NCBI GenBank assembly: GCA_026214975.1
Contig: JAOBSW010000655.1
Coordinates: 1 to 64,000 of the forward strand
Direction of reading: 5' to 3'
Source of the DNA: Gentiana macrophylla
Taxonomy: Eukaryota > Streptophyta > Magnoliopsida > Gentianales > Gentianaceae
Length of the DNA: 64,000 bases
The notes under the pieces were generated by a model. That model saw only the letters and a program-made list of their open reading frames with translations. It was not told where the DNA came from and made no database searches. This document shows, one piece after another, positions 47,111 to 57,220 of this stretch (position 1 is the stretch's first letter; each line of letters starts with the position of its first letter). Both the position numbers and the translations under genes were made by a program.

Positions 47111-47661
47111 AAATTGGTATCCTCACAAAGCGTTGTAACACTCTGCTCTAAGTGTAACAAACAGCCATTAAAAGAGTCTCCGTAAACACTAAAGTCGCCC
47201 ATAAAAATTTCTAAGAATTTCTCAACCATATCGTAAAAATATAGACATCATACATCTTTGAAACGAGCAGAGCATTACATAAACCAAACGGCATTCTTTT
47301 ATACGCGAAAGTTCCATAAGGACATGTGAAAGTAGTCTTTTCCCTATCTCCGCCGCAATGAAAATCAGAATATCCCGAATAACCATCTAAGAAACAAGAA
47401 TACTTATGTCCACTTAAACGCTCCAACATTTGTACTATGAATGGAAGTGGATGATGATCTTTCTTAGTATGATCATTTAGTTTTCTAAAATCAATGCACA
47501 TTCGATATCCTCGTAATTTCCCTTGTTGGAATCCATTCATTCTTATCATTCTCTTTCACCGTGAAACCTCCTTTCTTTGGTACAACTTGAGTTGGACTTA
47601 CCCATTCACTATCCGATATAGAAAGATTATTCCCATTTCTAATAGCTTAATAACCTCTTTC
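47111..47661 (-). pseudogene. E3 reverse transcriptase core remnant
   Basis: 47549-47211 (112 codons) has Y-R-M-C-I-D-F-R-K-L-N-D-H-T-K-K-D, P-L-P-F, L-E-R-L-S-G-H and C-F-L-D-G-Y-S-G-Y, then T-F-T-C-P-Y-G-T-F-A and P-F-G-L-C-N-A. The active-site block just downstream (about 47210-47190) is shifted. Continues from the run at 48351-47662. Confidence 0.9.
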
Positions 47662-48351
47662 TTAACGATTAAATCGTAAATCGGGTTGAGGCGGCGCGCT
47701 ATGTTGAATACAAGGTTTAGCATCTTCTTTTAGAATTATCTTATGAACACATATCTCCGGACTAATACCTTGAATATCGGCAATCGCCCATCCAAAAGCT
47801 TTCTTATGCTTTTTCAACATTCCTAGTAATTGATCTTCTTGTTGCTCGTTAAAGTTGATGAAATAATAATCGTAAAAGGTTATCATTTTCAAGAAAAGCA
47901 TATTTCGATTTAAAGGTAACGGTTTCAATTCCGCATTCTTAGGCGGATCTTCTATTGATGATTTAAGAACCGGTCCTTCTAGTTCTAATTCTAAATACTT
48001 ATGCCATGGTGGTTTAAAAGTAAAACTTCCTTTATCTAGAGAAAGGATTATCTCTTTCATTTCAATGTCTTCCTCATCTTCTTTATAGATAGATAAAGTT
48101 AAACATTCTTCTAATCTATCTTCAAAAGTTGGTAATCGATTATCATAGATGTAATGAATATCTTCTATAAAAGAACATGATTCTCGTGATGTGTATTGAT
48201 GATTCATAGCTTTGAAAATATTGAAAGCAACTTCATCTTCATTGACTCTCAAAATTAATTCTCCTTTCTCAACATCGATTAAAGTTCTCCTCGTAGCTAG
48301 AAATGGACGCCCTAAAATAAGTGGCGCTGAAAATCCTTCTTCCATTTCCAT
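47662..48351 (-). pseudogene. E3 protease C-terminus to RT N-terminus
   Basis: The longest open run in E3: 229 codons. It begins inside protease with F-S-A-P-L-I-L-G-R-P-F-L-A-T, passes through an acidic linker (E-D-E-E-D-I-E-M-K), then L-K-P-L-P-L-N-R-N and the RT lead-in K-K-H-K-K-A-F-G-W-A-I-A-D-I-Q-G-I, ending A-P-P-Q-P-D-L-R. This linker-RT arrangement is Athila-like. It is a slice of a polyprotein, not an independent gene. Confidence 0.9.
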
Positions 48352-48720
48352 AACTACAAAAGTCTAATGGAAAATAGAACTTGTCTACTTTAACCAATAC
48401 GCCCTCAATAATTCCCTTAGGTACTTAATCGATCCGTCTCGCCATTTGCAGAGTCATTTCTGGCCTTTAGTAAGCTTTCCTATGCCTAGCTTTCTATAAT
48501 CCTCATAAGACATGAGATTTATACTAGCTCCAAGATCACATAAGACCTTCTTAAACAAAAATCCTCCAATTTCACACGGAATCATAAAACTTCCAGATCT
48601 TTTAGTTTAGGTGGTAACTTATGTCGCAGAACTGCGTAACATTCTTCATTTAGGCATATATTCTCATATTCCTCTAATTTTTTCTTATTTGATAGTATAT
48701 CCTTCAAAACTTTCCATAGG
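48352..48720 (-). pseudogene. E3 protease active-site region
   Basis: Near 48545-48515 the minus strand reads V-L-C-D-L-G-A-S-I, the aspartic protease active site, followed by a shifted Y-E-D-Y-R-K-L-G-I-G-K. Upstream is I-P-C-E-I-G-G-F near 48585. Catalytic Asp is intact; the surrounding frame is broken twice. Confidence 0.8.
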
Positions 48721-48753
48721 CAGCATATTTATCGAGCTTCGATAATGTGGATA

Positions 48754-50950
48754 TTAACATGAATATGATTTAAAAGTATCAAGGAAACGAGCATACTTCG
48801 ATCGCCTTAATCTTTTAATTTGATCTTTAGGTGGAAAAGGTAAAGACTCTAAATCTATAACCTTTGGTTTCAAGTCATTCTCTCTTTCCTTTATCCTTTG
48901 GAGTATTACTTGATCGCCATGTTTCGTGTTCTTGAATTTTTCTTTTAATTTGTTCCCCGAATCAATCTCTACTTCATACTCCTTCGCTTCTTCCTGCTTC
49001 TCATCCTTGTTTTCTTTATCTTCTACTCTAACATGTTCCTTAAATAGATTCCTTAAATCTTTATCCATGGGGTCTTTCAAAATTCTAGTGGATTTTACCC
49101 ATTTTTCACCTTCCTTCTCGTGTTCCAAACTTCTATTCCTTTTCAAGAAATTCTCTATGATTTCTTCTTCCTCATCCGTAAAGTCAAGTTCATCTTTAGT
49201 CTCTTCATTTTTATCTAAATCATTTTCTACTTCATTATTCCCAAGTTTTCTACTCCATTACTACCATAGAGTTTCCTACTTCTCTGTGAATTCACAACAT
49301 TTACCTCTCTTGGGTTTCTTTCAAGATTACTTGGTAATCCTCCGTGAGGTCTCATCGTTGTTACGCTCACCTTCCCTACTCAAATGATCTTCCATATTCC
49401 TTAATGAAGCTTCTATCATTCTCATTCTCGTATCATGTCCACTCATAGATGTTTTCATTGTACTCATGTCCCCACCGATCGAACCTATAGAAGTCATCAT
49501 TGTTTCCATATTCTTAGCTTGAGTAGATACTACACCCATCATATTTTCCATCGCTTTTTCCCATTTTTCAACCCCTTCGCAGTTGAGTTGAACTTTGAGT
49601 TACTGGTATACTTTGAGTGGTATGTTGAGGATAGGATCTTGTAATGATTGTAAATTTCGATTAGATGTATTTCCTTGATAAACTTGATTATTATTCATAT
49701 TCTTATAATCGAATCGATACGGCGGTTGTCCTGGCTTACTAGGGTTTTCGTGACCATCTAAAAGTTGGGTGGTCTCTTCTAATAGCATTAAATGAGTTTG
49801 AATATGCATTGTTCAAATTCCTATGTCGCCAAGAAAACTCACTTCCTCTTTGAATATCCCGTTGGTTCTTCTATCCCTAATGACACATTATCATGATTTG
49901 AGTATTCGGCTGAGTACTATTTTCCGAATTTTGATTCTTACCTTGTTGTAATCCATCAAACTTTCTACTTAAATTCTCCAAATGTGCTAGAACTTCCGTA
50001 TTTGACGTACATCCTTTCAAGCAAAAGCTACTTTTCTAGTGCTAGAACCGGTTTCCACATTCTCGTTGTTTTTGGAAATCTTTTCTATAGCATCAGAAAT
50101 CGCTTGAGCTTCACTCATCATTAATCTAACCACCACATGCATGATCTACATCTCGCACGTGAATCTTTTCTTAATTTACTTACGTAAAAGTTGAATTTGC
50201 ATATCTAAGGAATAACCATGATCGACAAGCTCTTAACAATTTTTTAAACCTTTCCCACGCATTCCCAAGTGTTTCTTCAGATCCTTGTCTAAAATTAGCA
50301 ACCTCAACTTTTAATTCCAAATTCGCCCCGAGTGAAATATTGTTTCGTAAATTCGGCTTTGAATATCCTCCCAACTAGTTAACGAGTGGTGTGGAAGAGA
50401 CATAAACCAATCTCGGCTCTTCCTTTTAAAGAAAAAGGAAACATAGTCATCCTCGTTAATTCCTTATGAGCACCTTGACTTTTGGTCAGATTGCACAGCT
50501 TCTTCAAACAGATAGAGATGATGATGTGGATCTTCATCATCTTCTCCTAGAAATTGGGCTCTTCGTCAATTAAACCAAAAAGATGAGACTTAATTTCAAA
50601 TTATTCGCTCCTTCATTCGGTAAAAGTATGGGATTATTAGTCCGGTTTCTCCTTACGCTTTGATCACACAAGATAGGTCTCGGGTTTGGGCGGATTGTTA
50701 CGATTATTCCGGTTCCGATCTTGATTGTTCCTATTATTATTATTCTCGATTATTATTAATATTAACAGGTTTTGTCCATGCCCTAAAGCATGATCTAGCC
50801 TCTGCTCGCTTGTTTCATCACTAGTTTCAAACCATTTCTTTATTTTTATTAGAAGATGATTCCGTTGGAGATTTTCCAAGGAGTCCTGTCGGTTTGACCA
50901 CGCTTACTTTCTATCCAAGAATCGCTTTCGTAGCGCTTATATCAGCTTAT
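48754..50950 (-). pseudogene. E3 gag remnant
   Basis: Open stretches in order: 50879-50664 (basic, Asn/Arg-rich N-terminus), 50374-50180 (V-A-N-F-R-Q-G-S-E-E-T-L-G-N-A-W-E-R, the conserved capsid block), 49809-49600, 49551-49327 (Met-rich coiled region ending R-N-M-E-D-H-L), and 49146-48754 (Lys/Glu-rich, 130 codons, ending S-L-P-F-P-P-K-D-Q-I-K-R, the linker before protease). The large plus-strand ORF at 48926-49387 is a shadow of this region. Confidence 0.85.
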
Positions 50951-51160
50951 AAGGAGTAAGTGAGGCTTTACCGCTTCGGTCATCAACTAATTAAAATAGA
51001 AAATGCTCGAAGTTTTAAAGAAGAAGAAAATTGGTACTAAAAGAAAGTAGATACCAACGAAAAATAAAAAAGAAATGTGATAAGAAGAGTGTTGGTTTAT
51101 CCTAGAATTTTAAGCTAATATAGGTAGTAACCATAGACACAAAAAAATAGCGACTTTGTC
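50951..51160 (-). other. E3 untranslated leader
   Basis: T-rich on the minus strand, between PBS and gag, with no coding sign. Confidence 0.5.
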
Positions 51161-51177
51161 TCCCCGGCAACGGCGCC
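51161..51177 (-). other. E3 primer-binding site (tRNA-Asp)
   Basis: Minus-strand GGCGCCGTTGCCGGGGA is a 17-base exact complement of the plant tRNA-Asp 3' region. It lies seven bases after the LTR end, and the first bases (TGG) read ACGG. Confidence 0.9.
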
Positions 51178-51184
51178 GTAAAGT

Positions 51185-53227
51185 CGACGTCACCAAACTG
51201 CACCTTAGAAACGGGCGCCAAGAAAGGGACAGACCTTTCTAGGTTAGACGGATCCTAACCGGCAAAGTGTACCGGTCAAATCAGTAGTGATAAAGTGGTG
51301 AGTCGTGTCGAATCCTCAGGGAAAAAAGTGGTAATTCTTTTAAGTGTGGTTAAACACCAAAGAGTCGCTATTAACTCGATCTAAACCGCAATTTTATAAC
51401 ACAGACACTACTACTCTAACTAACATAAAATAAATGCATAATTTAAAAGTTATTCTAATATAATATATATAGATATATAAATATATATAAATGTACATAA
51501 ATAGTAAAATATATATATATATATATAAATATATAGATACCAAAATATAATATATAACCAGACTAACCAAAGTATATGTAATCAATTTATATGATCTTTT
51601 CAGTTAATGGAATGTGTTCGATCGTCCTTTTTTAGGTCCAATTGAGTGAATGAAACGGTGTACTCCTAATGTCAACAATTCCTCCTCACACGAGCGTATG
51701 AAATTGTCATATGTCAAAAGTCATCACCCAAGGTCCACAATCGCCCCATGCTAAACTTAGTTAGTCAAAACAGGTACCGAGTACAAATCTACCCCGGATA
51801 AAAGAGGTGATTCCATTTGTCAGATGGCCGATGTTATTCAAGAGGCTCCGGTTGTCAAGCGGATCGATTTAATACAAACGGTGTAGTTTCAATTAAACTC
51901 GTGATTTTAACATTATTAAGATCTCGAGTACAAATTTTAATAAGATTTATCTTTCCAGACAAATCCGCTTCGGTAGGAAATAGGATTCCGTTAATCGACG
52001 CCATTTTTACCTCCGGTTTTTCTATTTTTACTCATATCCTCGACTTCTCCGGTCGGTTCATCGCCAAAGTTATATGTAGTATTCATCCCGATTGATTACT
52101 TCATTCAATATGTTATCATTACGAGCTTAAATAGAAAAAGATTCATTTTACTCAATTTTAGTCAATTTTATTTTAACATCATTCCATTACCTAAAAGATC
52201 AAAATAATACGATTACATAATCTTTGGTTAGTTATTAGATCTAGCCTAATAACATTATAAAAAAGAAGAAAATAACAAACATAAACATAATTATTATAGA
52301 AATTACCCGACATACAATCGCTGACTCGTAAATCGCTCTTTTCCTGTGTATTACAACGACTTCAAGAACACCTAACCTTCGAGAATTTCCCGAGCATTAC
52401 TACGATACTACTACTACTAATTTATTTTGGCATAAAGCCTATTTACAAACTAAGAAAGGAGAAGAAAAGAGAAAGAAGAGGAGAGAATATATATAGAATA
52501 TTGTATATATATATTGGTACACCCCAAATGAAGCCTCTCGATGCTCCCCTTTATAGACTTTTTTCCTTCCCGGACCGGTCCTCAAAACTTGCCGGATCGG
52601 TCCGGTGTAATGATGACAATCATTACAGCTTTGTTATCAAGATGTGCAAGCATGTTACCCTTAATCATCATTTGTCAGTGTGTAATTATATATATAATTA
52701 TATATAATTACACGCTTAACTTCTAAAAATCGTGAATTTGAATTCTTGATATCGTAATGACATAATCGAACTTCCGCTGAAAAGCTCGTTGAATTCTCTA
52801 CAACTTTCATCAAGACCACTTCTTCGTAAAACGATTCTCGATGAGCCATTTGTATTATACGCCCTTTCTCGAGATTCGTAAACAATTATTCCCTTGATCA
52901 TGTATATCGTTGACGCTTTATAACTTCCTTTCACCGACTTGTATTGACTTCAAAAAGTGTCGATACTGGATTTCGGGCTTCATCTTAGGATTCTCAGAAT
53001 GAAATAAACACAAAATACCCGTAAAATAGACACAATATTCGGTTACTAAAACCGTACAAAAACTACAACTTTCTACTATAAATACTAACTTTTACTACTA
53101 ACTATACTAAACTACAAAGATTAATATTTTATACTAATTATATCATAATTTTAGATATTTTACATAGAATTTGTCAACAAAACGTAATAAAATCACGTAA
53201 ATTCAATCATATAAAAATAATACATCA
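51185..53227 (-). repeat. E3 5' LTR (2043 bp)
   Basis: Copy of 37091-39121. TATA box (minus TCTATAAAGGGGAG) at 52545-52558. TATATA runs near 51470-51535, and a palindromic TAATTATATATAATTA-type run at 52682-52712. Flanked by AAACC. Confidence 0.95.
52569..52605 (-). promoter_or_regulatory. Paired GC decamer beside TATA box, E3 5' LTR
   Basis: CCGGACCGGT (52570-52579) and CCGGATCGGT (52592-52601) start 22 bases apart, about 12 bases upstream (minus) of the TATA box at 52545-52558. Confidence 0.6.
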
Positions 53228-54889
53228 AAACCCAAAAGAAAAGTACAACAAGTCTCGAAGGTCACACATCTACCTCAAAAGTATCAAAAGTAACCCAAAA
53301 GTAAAAGTAAGGCAAGAAATGATAAGTCTTCAACGAGGCGCCACAAACGCCGTCGCCGAACTCCTCCTCGTAAACTCGTTTCGCCTTCTCATCCCCAAAC
53401 ACATAGAAAACATGCATACGGGGTAAGTACAACATACTTAATAAGAAGGAGAAGCTATGAGAACAATTATAATTTATAAAGTAAAGATATTTAATCGATT
53501 AGTTAATTATGTGAGACCGACTCCATCTAGTGGTCCATTTCATGTCCATCAACATGAACTCGACTAAACGCTTTACTTAACTTATATATGTTACAACCGC
53601 ACTCAAGGCACACCACGCGTATCCACCTTTGGGACACTCTTGGCAACATATTAGTGGATCACACCAACATCCACGTAAGTCTAGAATAGGTAGACTCGAT
53701 AGCATGCGCTGCCTCGGGCCGAGTCCCTCCGTACTTAGGGTCTTTTGACCTACGGAGTTCTTCCACCTTCAGAGGTAGCACATGCATCACGATATAGACT
53801 GGTGCCTAACCAAGAGAGACATGTTGTTTAATCTTTTACTTGTCAAGTACGTAGTTTATTAGATTGTTAACTAGCCACCTAAGTGTTTTCAATTAATTTC
53901 CCTCACCCATGCTACTCTCTTCCTAGACCACTAGACACGGACAAGCCCTAGCAAATACACAGACATTGATGAATGCTAATTCATCAAAGCACAAGCCTAT
54001 CATGCTCTTTCGACGGATCCGAACTTCAACTCCCCTTTAAGAGTACATTCGGTGTTTTAACTGAACGAATCAGAAGCTCAATTCAGGCTTGTTCATGTTC
54101 ATTAGAGTTAATTGATCTGGCGGGTAACATTTAGAACACATCTCATAGCTTAAATCACATAAAAATGACAACAACACTTAAAGGCACTATCCGGACGGAT
54201 AGAATGTTCCATCCGGATGGATAGGATGAGCTATCCGGACGGATGACTCTCGGCACAACACTCACTTTGATATCGCGGAAATATCCAGACGGATGATCGA
54301 TCCATCCGCACGGATAGACCCCGATCGCACAAGGAAAACCGCTTTTATTTTCGCAGACTTTACGCTTTTACTCAAACCCAAATAGGGTTGCCTCACTCTA
54401 ACCCTCATAATAGTAGAAAACGAGATAAACATATCCAAACGAACCATGGCATTTATGATCATTGAACGACGGAAAACACACCAATTCTATCATTGAAACT
54501 TCCAAAACATAATCTAACCCTATACACGATAATGGAGATCATAGGAAAAGCTTCTACCTAAAAGCAACCAAAACCGATCGAAGACTCGTAGAAAAGCCTC
54601 GCTGCACCTCCCACTAAATTGGTGTCAAACGGTGCACTCTTCACAAGGGTTCCAAATCTTGAGTCCGGTCTGAAAACAATTCAACACCTCCTTAGGTAAT
54701 TGAAGAACTCTTCTAGTCTCTCTCTTTTTCTTCCCAAATACGCAGAGATGGAGTGGGAAACGTGAAACTAAAATTCTGATTAGGTTTTTTTTAGGAGATT
54801 AACCTTTGTTAATTTTCCCTTAAATACCCACTCCCATAAAACCTTAGTTTTCCTTATTATCCCTTAGTTATAAAATTCAGATTTCCTCG

Positions 54890-54934
<45 letters not shown>

Positions 54935-55050
54935 TCAAATATATATTTAAACAAACGCCCAATTAATTAACTCCGAATAAAAGGAACTCGAACCCAATAT
55001 TTCTTGCTGCAAAAAGATACGTCCGCTTTTCCCGAAAATCGAATATTACG
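53228..55050 (-). mobile_element. Right part of the LTR split by E3
   Basis: On the minus strand the LTR starts near 55050 (CGTAATATTCGATTTTCGGG; the expected first TGT is altered). Homologous to F at 26640-29044. GC-rich island 54189-54325 repeats the word ATCCGGACGGAT, with the perfect palindrome CCATCCGGATGG at 54209-54220. (TA) run at 54893-54931. Starts with the second AAACC of E3's target duplication. Confidence 0.7.
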
Positions 55051-55103
55051 CTTATTCCGTGTCTTCTATTACAACTGTGTTAAAGTGTCAATCATTGAGA
55101 GTT

Positions 55104-55500
55104 TTTTATTGTATCATCCACCATATTAAATGATGGATTTCCTCATCTCACAACATAGGTTATGGGATGAGGCTACTCATCTTATATAGTTTGAGCCTAG
55201 GTTTTGGGGATGAGACCATTATGTGCAAGTGTTAGGACTCTTTGTTGGCTTTATGAGTGCCTCTTATATGCCTTTTTTTCATGTGACCCACTCATTATTA
55301 TCAGCCCACACTGCATGCGTGTAAAAAAGTCACATATATGGGAGTTTCATGTTGTACTACCCACCATATTAATAAATGTACTTCCTTAATCTCATAACCT
55401 AGGTTTTGGGAATTAGGCCTCTCTAATATGAGCTTAGGCTTAGATTTTCTACAACTGTTACAACATATAGTGTCACCCTTAAACTAAGGTGTTGCTACAA
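55104..55500. repeat. TRIM/LTR-like imperfect direct repeat
   Basis: Two copies of a segment containing 'cacCATATTAA...aatgatggatTTCCTcatCTCA' and a 'TAGGTT..GGGA' block lie at about 55104-55200 and 55340-55440. The 'ctcatcttatatag' promoter-like text after the first copy is common in small plant LTR elements (TRIM type). No coding capacity. Ends are not defined. Confidence 0.4.
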
Positions 55501-55524
55501 ACACTAATTGTCTTTATTTGACTA

Positions 55525-55850
55525 TTAACATAAAATCGAAATTTCAAAATTTACAACAATAAGGTTCAGAATAAGACAAACTGAGAGGAAAGTCAGGAAA
55601 ATAAAACCAAAAAACCTTAACACAGACAAAATTGTCAAAGCCTGCGCTGGTCTTGCAGCTCATCATCGAATTCACCAATTTTAATACTAAAAATAGTAGT
55701 AGTTTATAGACCGGGATTGATCATTTATATAGTTTGTCGACATTTTTAAATTATTAATCCTACGGAGGATTCGAGTAGATCTATTGCAGACGGTCGCCTA
55801 AGATTCTAAAACACAGCGCAAGAGAAAACCCTTGGTTGCCAAATTTGAAT
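55525..55850 (+). repeat. Duplicated low-copy segment, copy B
   Basis: Counterpart of 36170-36810 without the MITE and microsatellite. It ends about 115 bases upstream of the TATA box of the candidate gene, so copy A may be a duplicated upstream region of that gene. Confidence 0.7.
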
Positions 55851-55967
55851 AATACAAAATAAAATCACAGTAATATTAGGCTTAATAACAATTTTCATAT
55901 TCTCGAATTGAATGTGATTTCATGGACAAAACGCCGAAGGCTTACGTATATATCACCCTTCATTCAC

Positions 55968-55977
55968 TATATAAATA
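55968..55977 (+). promoter_or_regulatory. TATA box of the candidate small gene
   Basis: TATATAAATA, 60 bases upstream of the ATG at 56037, a normal spacing for a short plant 5' UTR. Confidence 0.45.
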
Positions 55978-56036
55978 TGTACATACATATATAGCGAAAT
56001 ACACTAGTACTCATAAGAAATTAAAGGGTTGTAATA

Positions 56037-56324
56037 ATGGAGAAATCCCAAATGCTGACGTATGCAGTTCTAGAGCTGGCTTTCGCGTACTATTTTTGTG
56101 ATAATAATGTTTCAACAGGCGTTGTCAATGCTGTTGAATTTGCAAATGAGGAGGGCACCTCTACTACCTTCCGGAAACAGGAGGAGGTTGTTGAGGCCGA
56201 AACGCCAAATGTATTAGCCTCTAATTATAAGGCTACTGGATTTAAAAAATGGAAGCAATATTCAACTCACAGATCACTTGATTCAAATTGCTGCGCAGAC
56301 TGCAAACTACTGCAATTCGTCTGA
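56037..56324 (+). CDS. Candidate small protein of 95 residues, unknown function
   Basis: The only ORF here outside a recognisable element. The start ATGG at 56037 follows a TATA box (55968-55977) and an A-rich leader. The first 33 residues are fairly hydrophobic (A-V-L-E-L-A-F-A-Y-Y-F near 9-20, V-S-T-G-V-V-N-A-V at 25-33), weakly like a signal peptide, with acidic breaks. The middle is acidic (E-E-V-V-E-A-E-T), the C-terminus basic, then C-C-A-D-C near residue 87. A putative polyadenylation signal AATAAA lies at 56573. A second frame from 56278 (Y-C-N-S-S-D-C-L-Y-F-I-P-R-Y-G-F) overlaps the end, so a frameshift or splice could change the C-terminus. I do not recognise the family. It could also be a chance ORF or gene relic. 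Confidence 0.4.
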   Translation: MEKSQMLTYAVLELAFAYYFCDNNVSTGVVNAVEFANEEGTSTTFRKQEEVVEAETPNVLASNYKATGFKKWKQYSTHRSLDSNCCADCKLLQFV

Positions 56325-56696
56325 TTGTTTATACTTTATACCCAGATACGGATTTGCGAGGACTGTTGCGACTATTGTTATTTCTGTGACCATCCTTAAA
56401 AAGACAAAATGTTATATCCACTGCATATCTTTACTTCATGTGTGGTTACTTAGTTATTTTTATCATCATTGATCAAAGCATGGATTTCATTCGATCAATG
56501 ATGATAAAGCTTGACATTTAATTTGTCTGATATGGTTTCGCTTTCCTTTTTCGTGCTTTTGTGTTCCTATGTAATAAACCTCAATAATACTGCATAATAC
56601 TTTGTGTTTAATGATTTCGTTAAAACATGTATGAAAACTTGCAGATTTAAGAAGGATTAAAAATGTAAGCAATGCAAACATAAAGTAAGGCGTAAT
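56325..56696 (+). other. Putative 3' UTR and flank
   Basis: AT-rich, with a perfect 14-bp stem at 56461-56506 and AATAAA at 56573-56578. No further coding sign before the copia LTR at 56697. Confidence 0.4.
56461..56506 (+). other. Perfect 14-bp hairpin in putative 3' UTR
   Basis: TATCATCATTGATC and GATCAATGATGATA are exact reverse complements around an 18-base loop (56475-56492). Could be an RNA hairpin or a footprint of a small element. Confidence 0.7.
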
Positions 56697-57204
56697 TGAT
56701 AAAACACGTAAACAAATAGAACACAAATGATTTAACGTGGTTTCCGGGCGTTGTCCCGACTACTCCACGGACGGAAAATGAGATATTTTATTATGCACAA
56801 AGTTACAAGGTATTTCACAAAGTGAAAGACATACTCTTGAAGACACACTTTGCATTGATTACAACATTGGTATTTATAGGCACAAATCACAAACCCTAAC
56901 CGCAAAAGATTTTTGTCGGAATTGTCATAAATACCCTACCCAAAATTTGTTATCCACCAGATGAAACTCACCAGACTGACTTTCCTGCACTTGTAATCAA
57001 TCGCCAAATATAGAACTCAACTATACTCAACAAAACTCAAGAGAACAAACTGATCACGACTTTAGAAGAAACTCGCTTGCACTTCATCAAACCGAATTTC
57101 ACAGAATCGAATATACTTAATCGAATCGACCATCATTCTCGCCACGCTTTTCCGCATTAGTTCCACCAGATTATTCATCGCTTGTAGATCAAGTCACCCA
57201 AACA
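56697..57204 (-). repeat. E7 3' LTR (about 508 bp)
   Basis: On the minus strand it starts TGTTTGGGTGACTTGATC after a purine tract and ends TTTTATCA. Contains the 'ttaacgtggtttcc...ccgactactccacgg' block typical of Tork-like LTRs, with internal complementarity (CGTGG/CCACG). The other LTR is lost. Confidence 0.65.
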
Positions 57205-57220
57205 GATAAATTTCCACCTT
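57205..57220 (-). other. E7 polypurine tract
   Basis: Minus-strand AAGGTGGAAATTTATC directly before the LTR, as in copia elements. Confidence 0.6.

Larger units (their letters stand above)
37091..53227 (-). mobile_element. E3: 16.1-kb Athila-like Ty3/gypsy element with two extra ORFs
   Basis: Complete minus-strand structure: 5' LTR 53227-51185, tRNA-Asp PBS 51177-51161, gag, protease, RT, RNase H, integrase, two extra ORFs (A and B), two purine tracts, 3' LTR 39121-37091. Target duplication AAACC at 37086-37090 and 53228-53232. LTRs begin TGATGTATTA and end GACGTCG, a non-standard CG end present in both copies. It sits inside an LTR of the F family. Coding parts are damaged, though several runs are long. 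It carries four copies of a paired GC-rich decamer. Confidence 0.95.

Noticed and set aside
48926..49387. Plus-strand ORF of 153 codons, Ser/Leu/Phe-rich
   Set aside because: Exact shadow of the Lys/Glu-rich minus-strand gag/protease linker of E3; no plant domain in the plus frame.
52682..52712. Palindromic TAATTATATATAATTA-type run as a regulatory site
   Set aside because: Simple AT-rich sequence, present identically in both E3 LTRs; no evidence beyond composition.
56278..56472. Separate 64-codon protein after the candidate gene
   Set aside because: Overlaps the end of the 95-codon ORF in another frame and lacks its own promoter; noted only as a possible alternative C-terminus.
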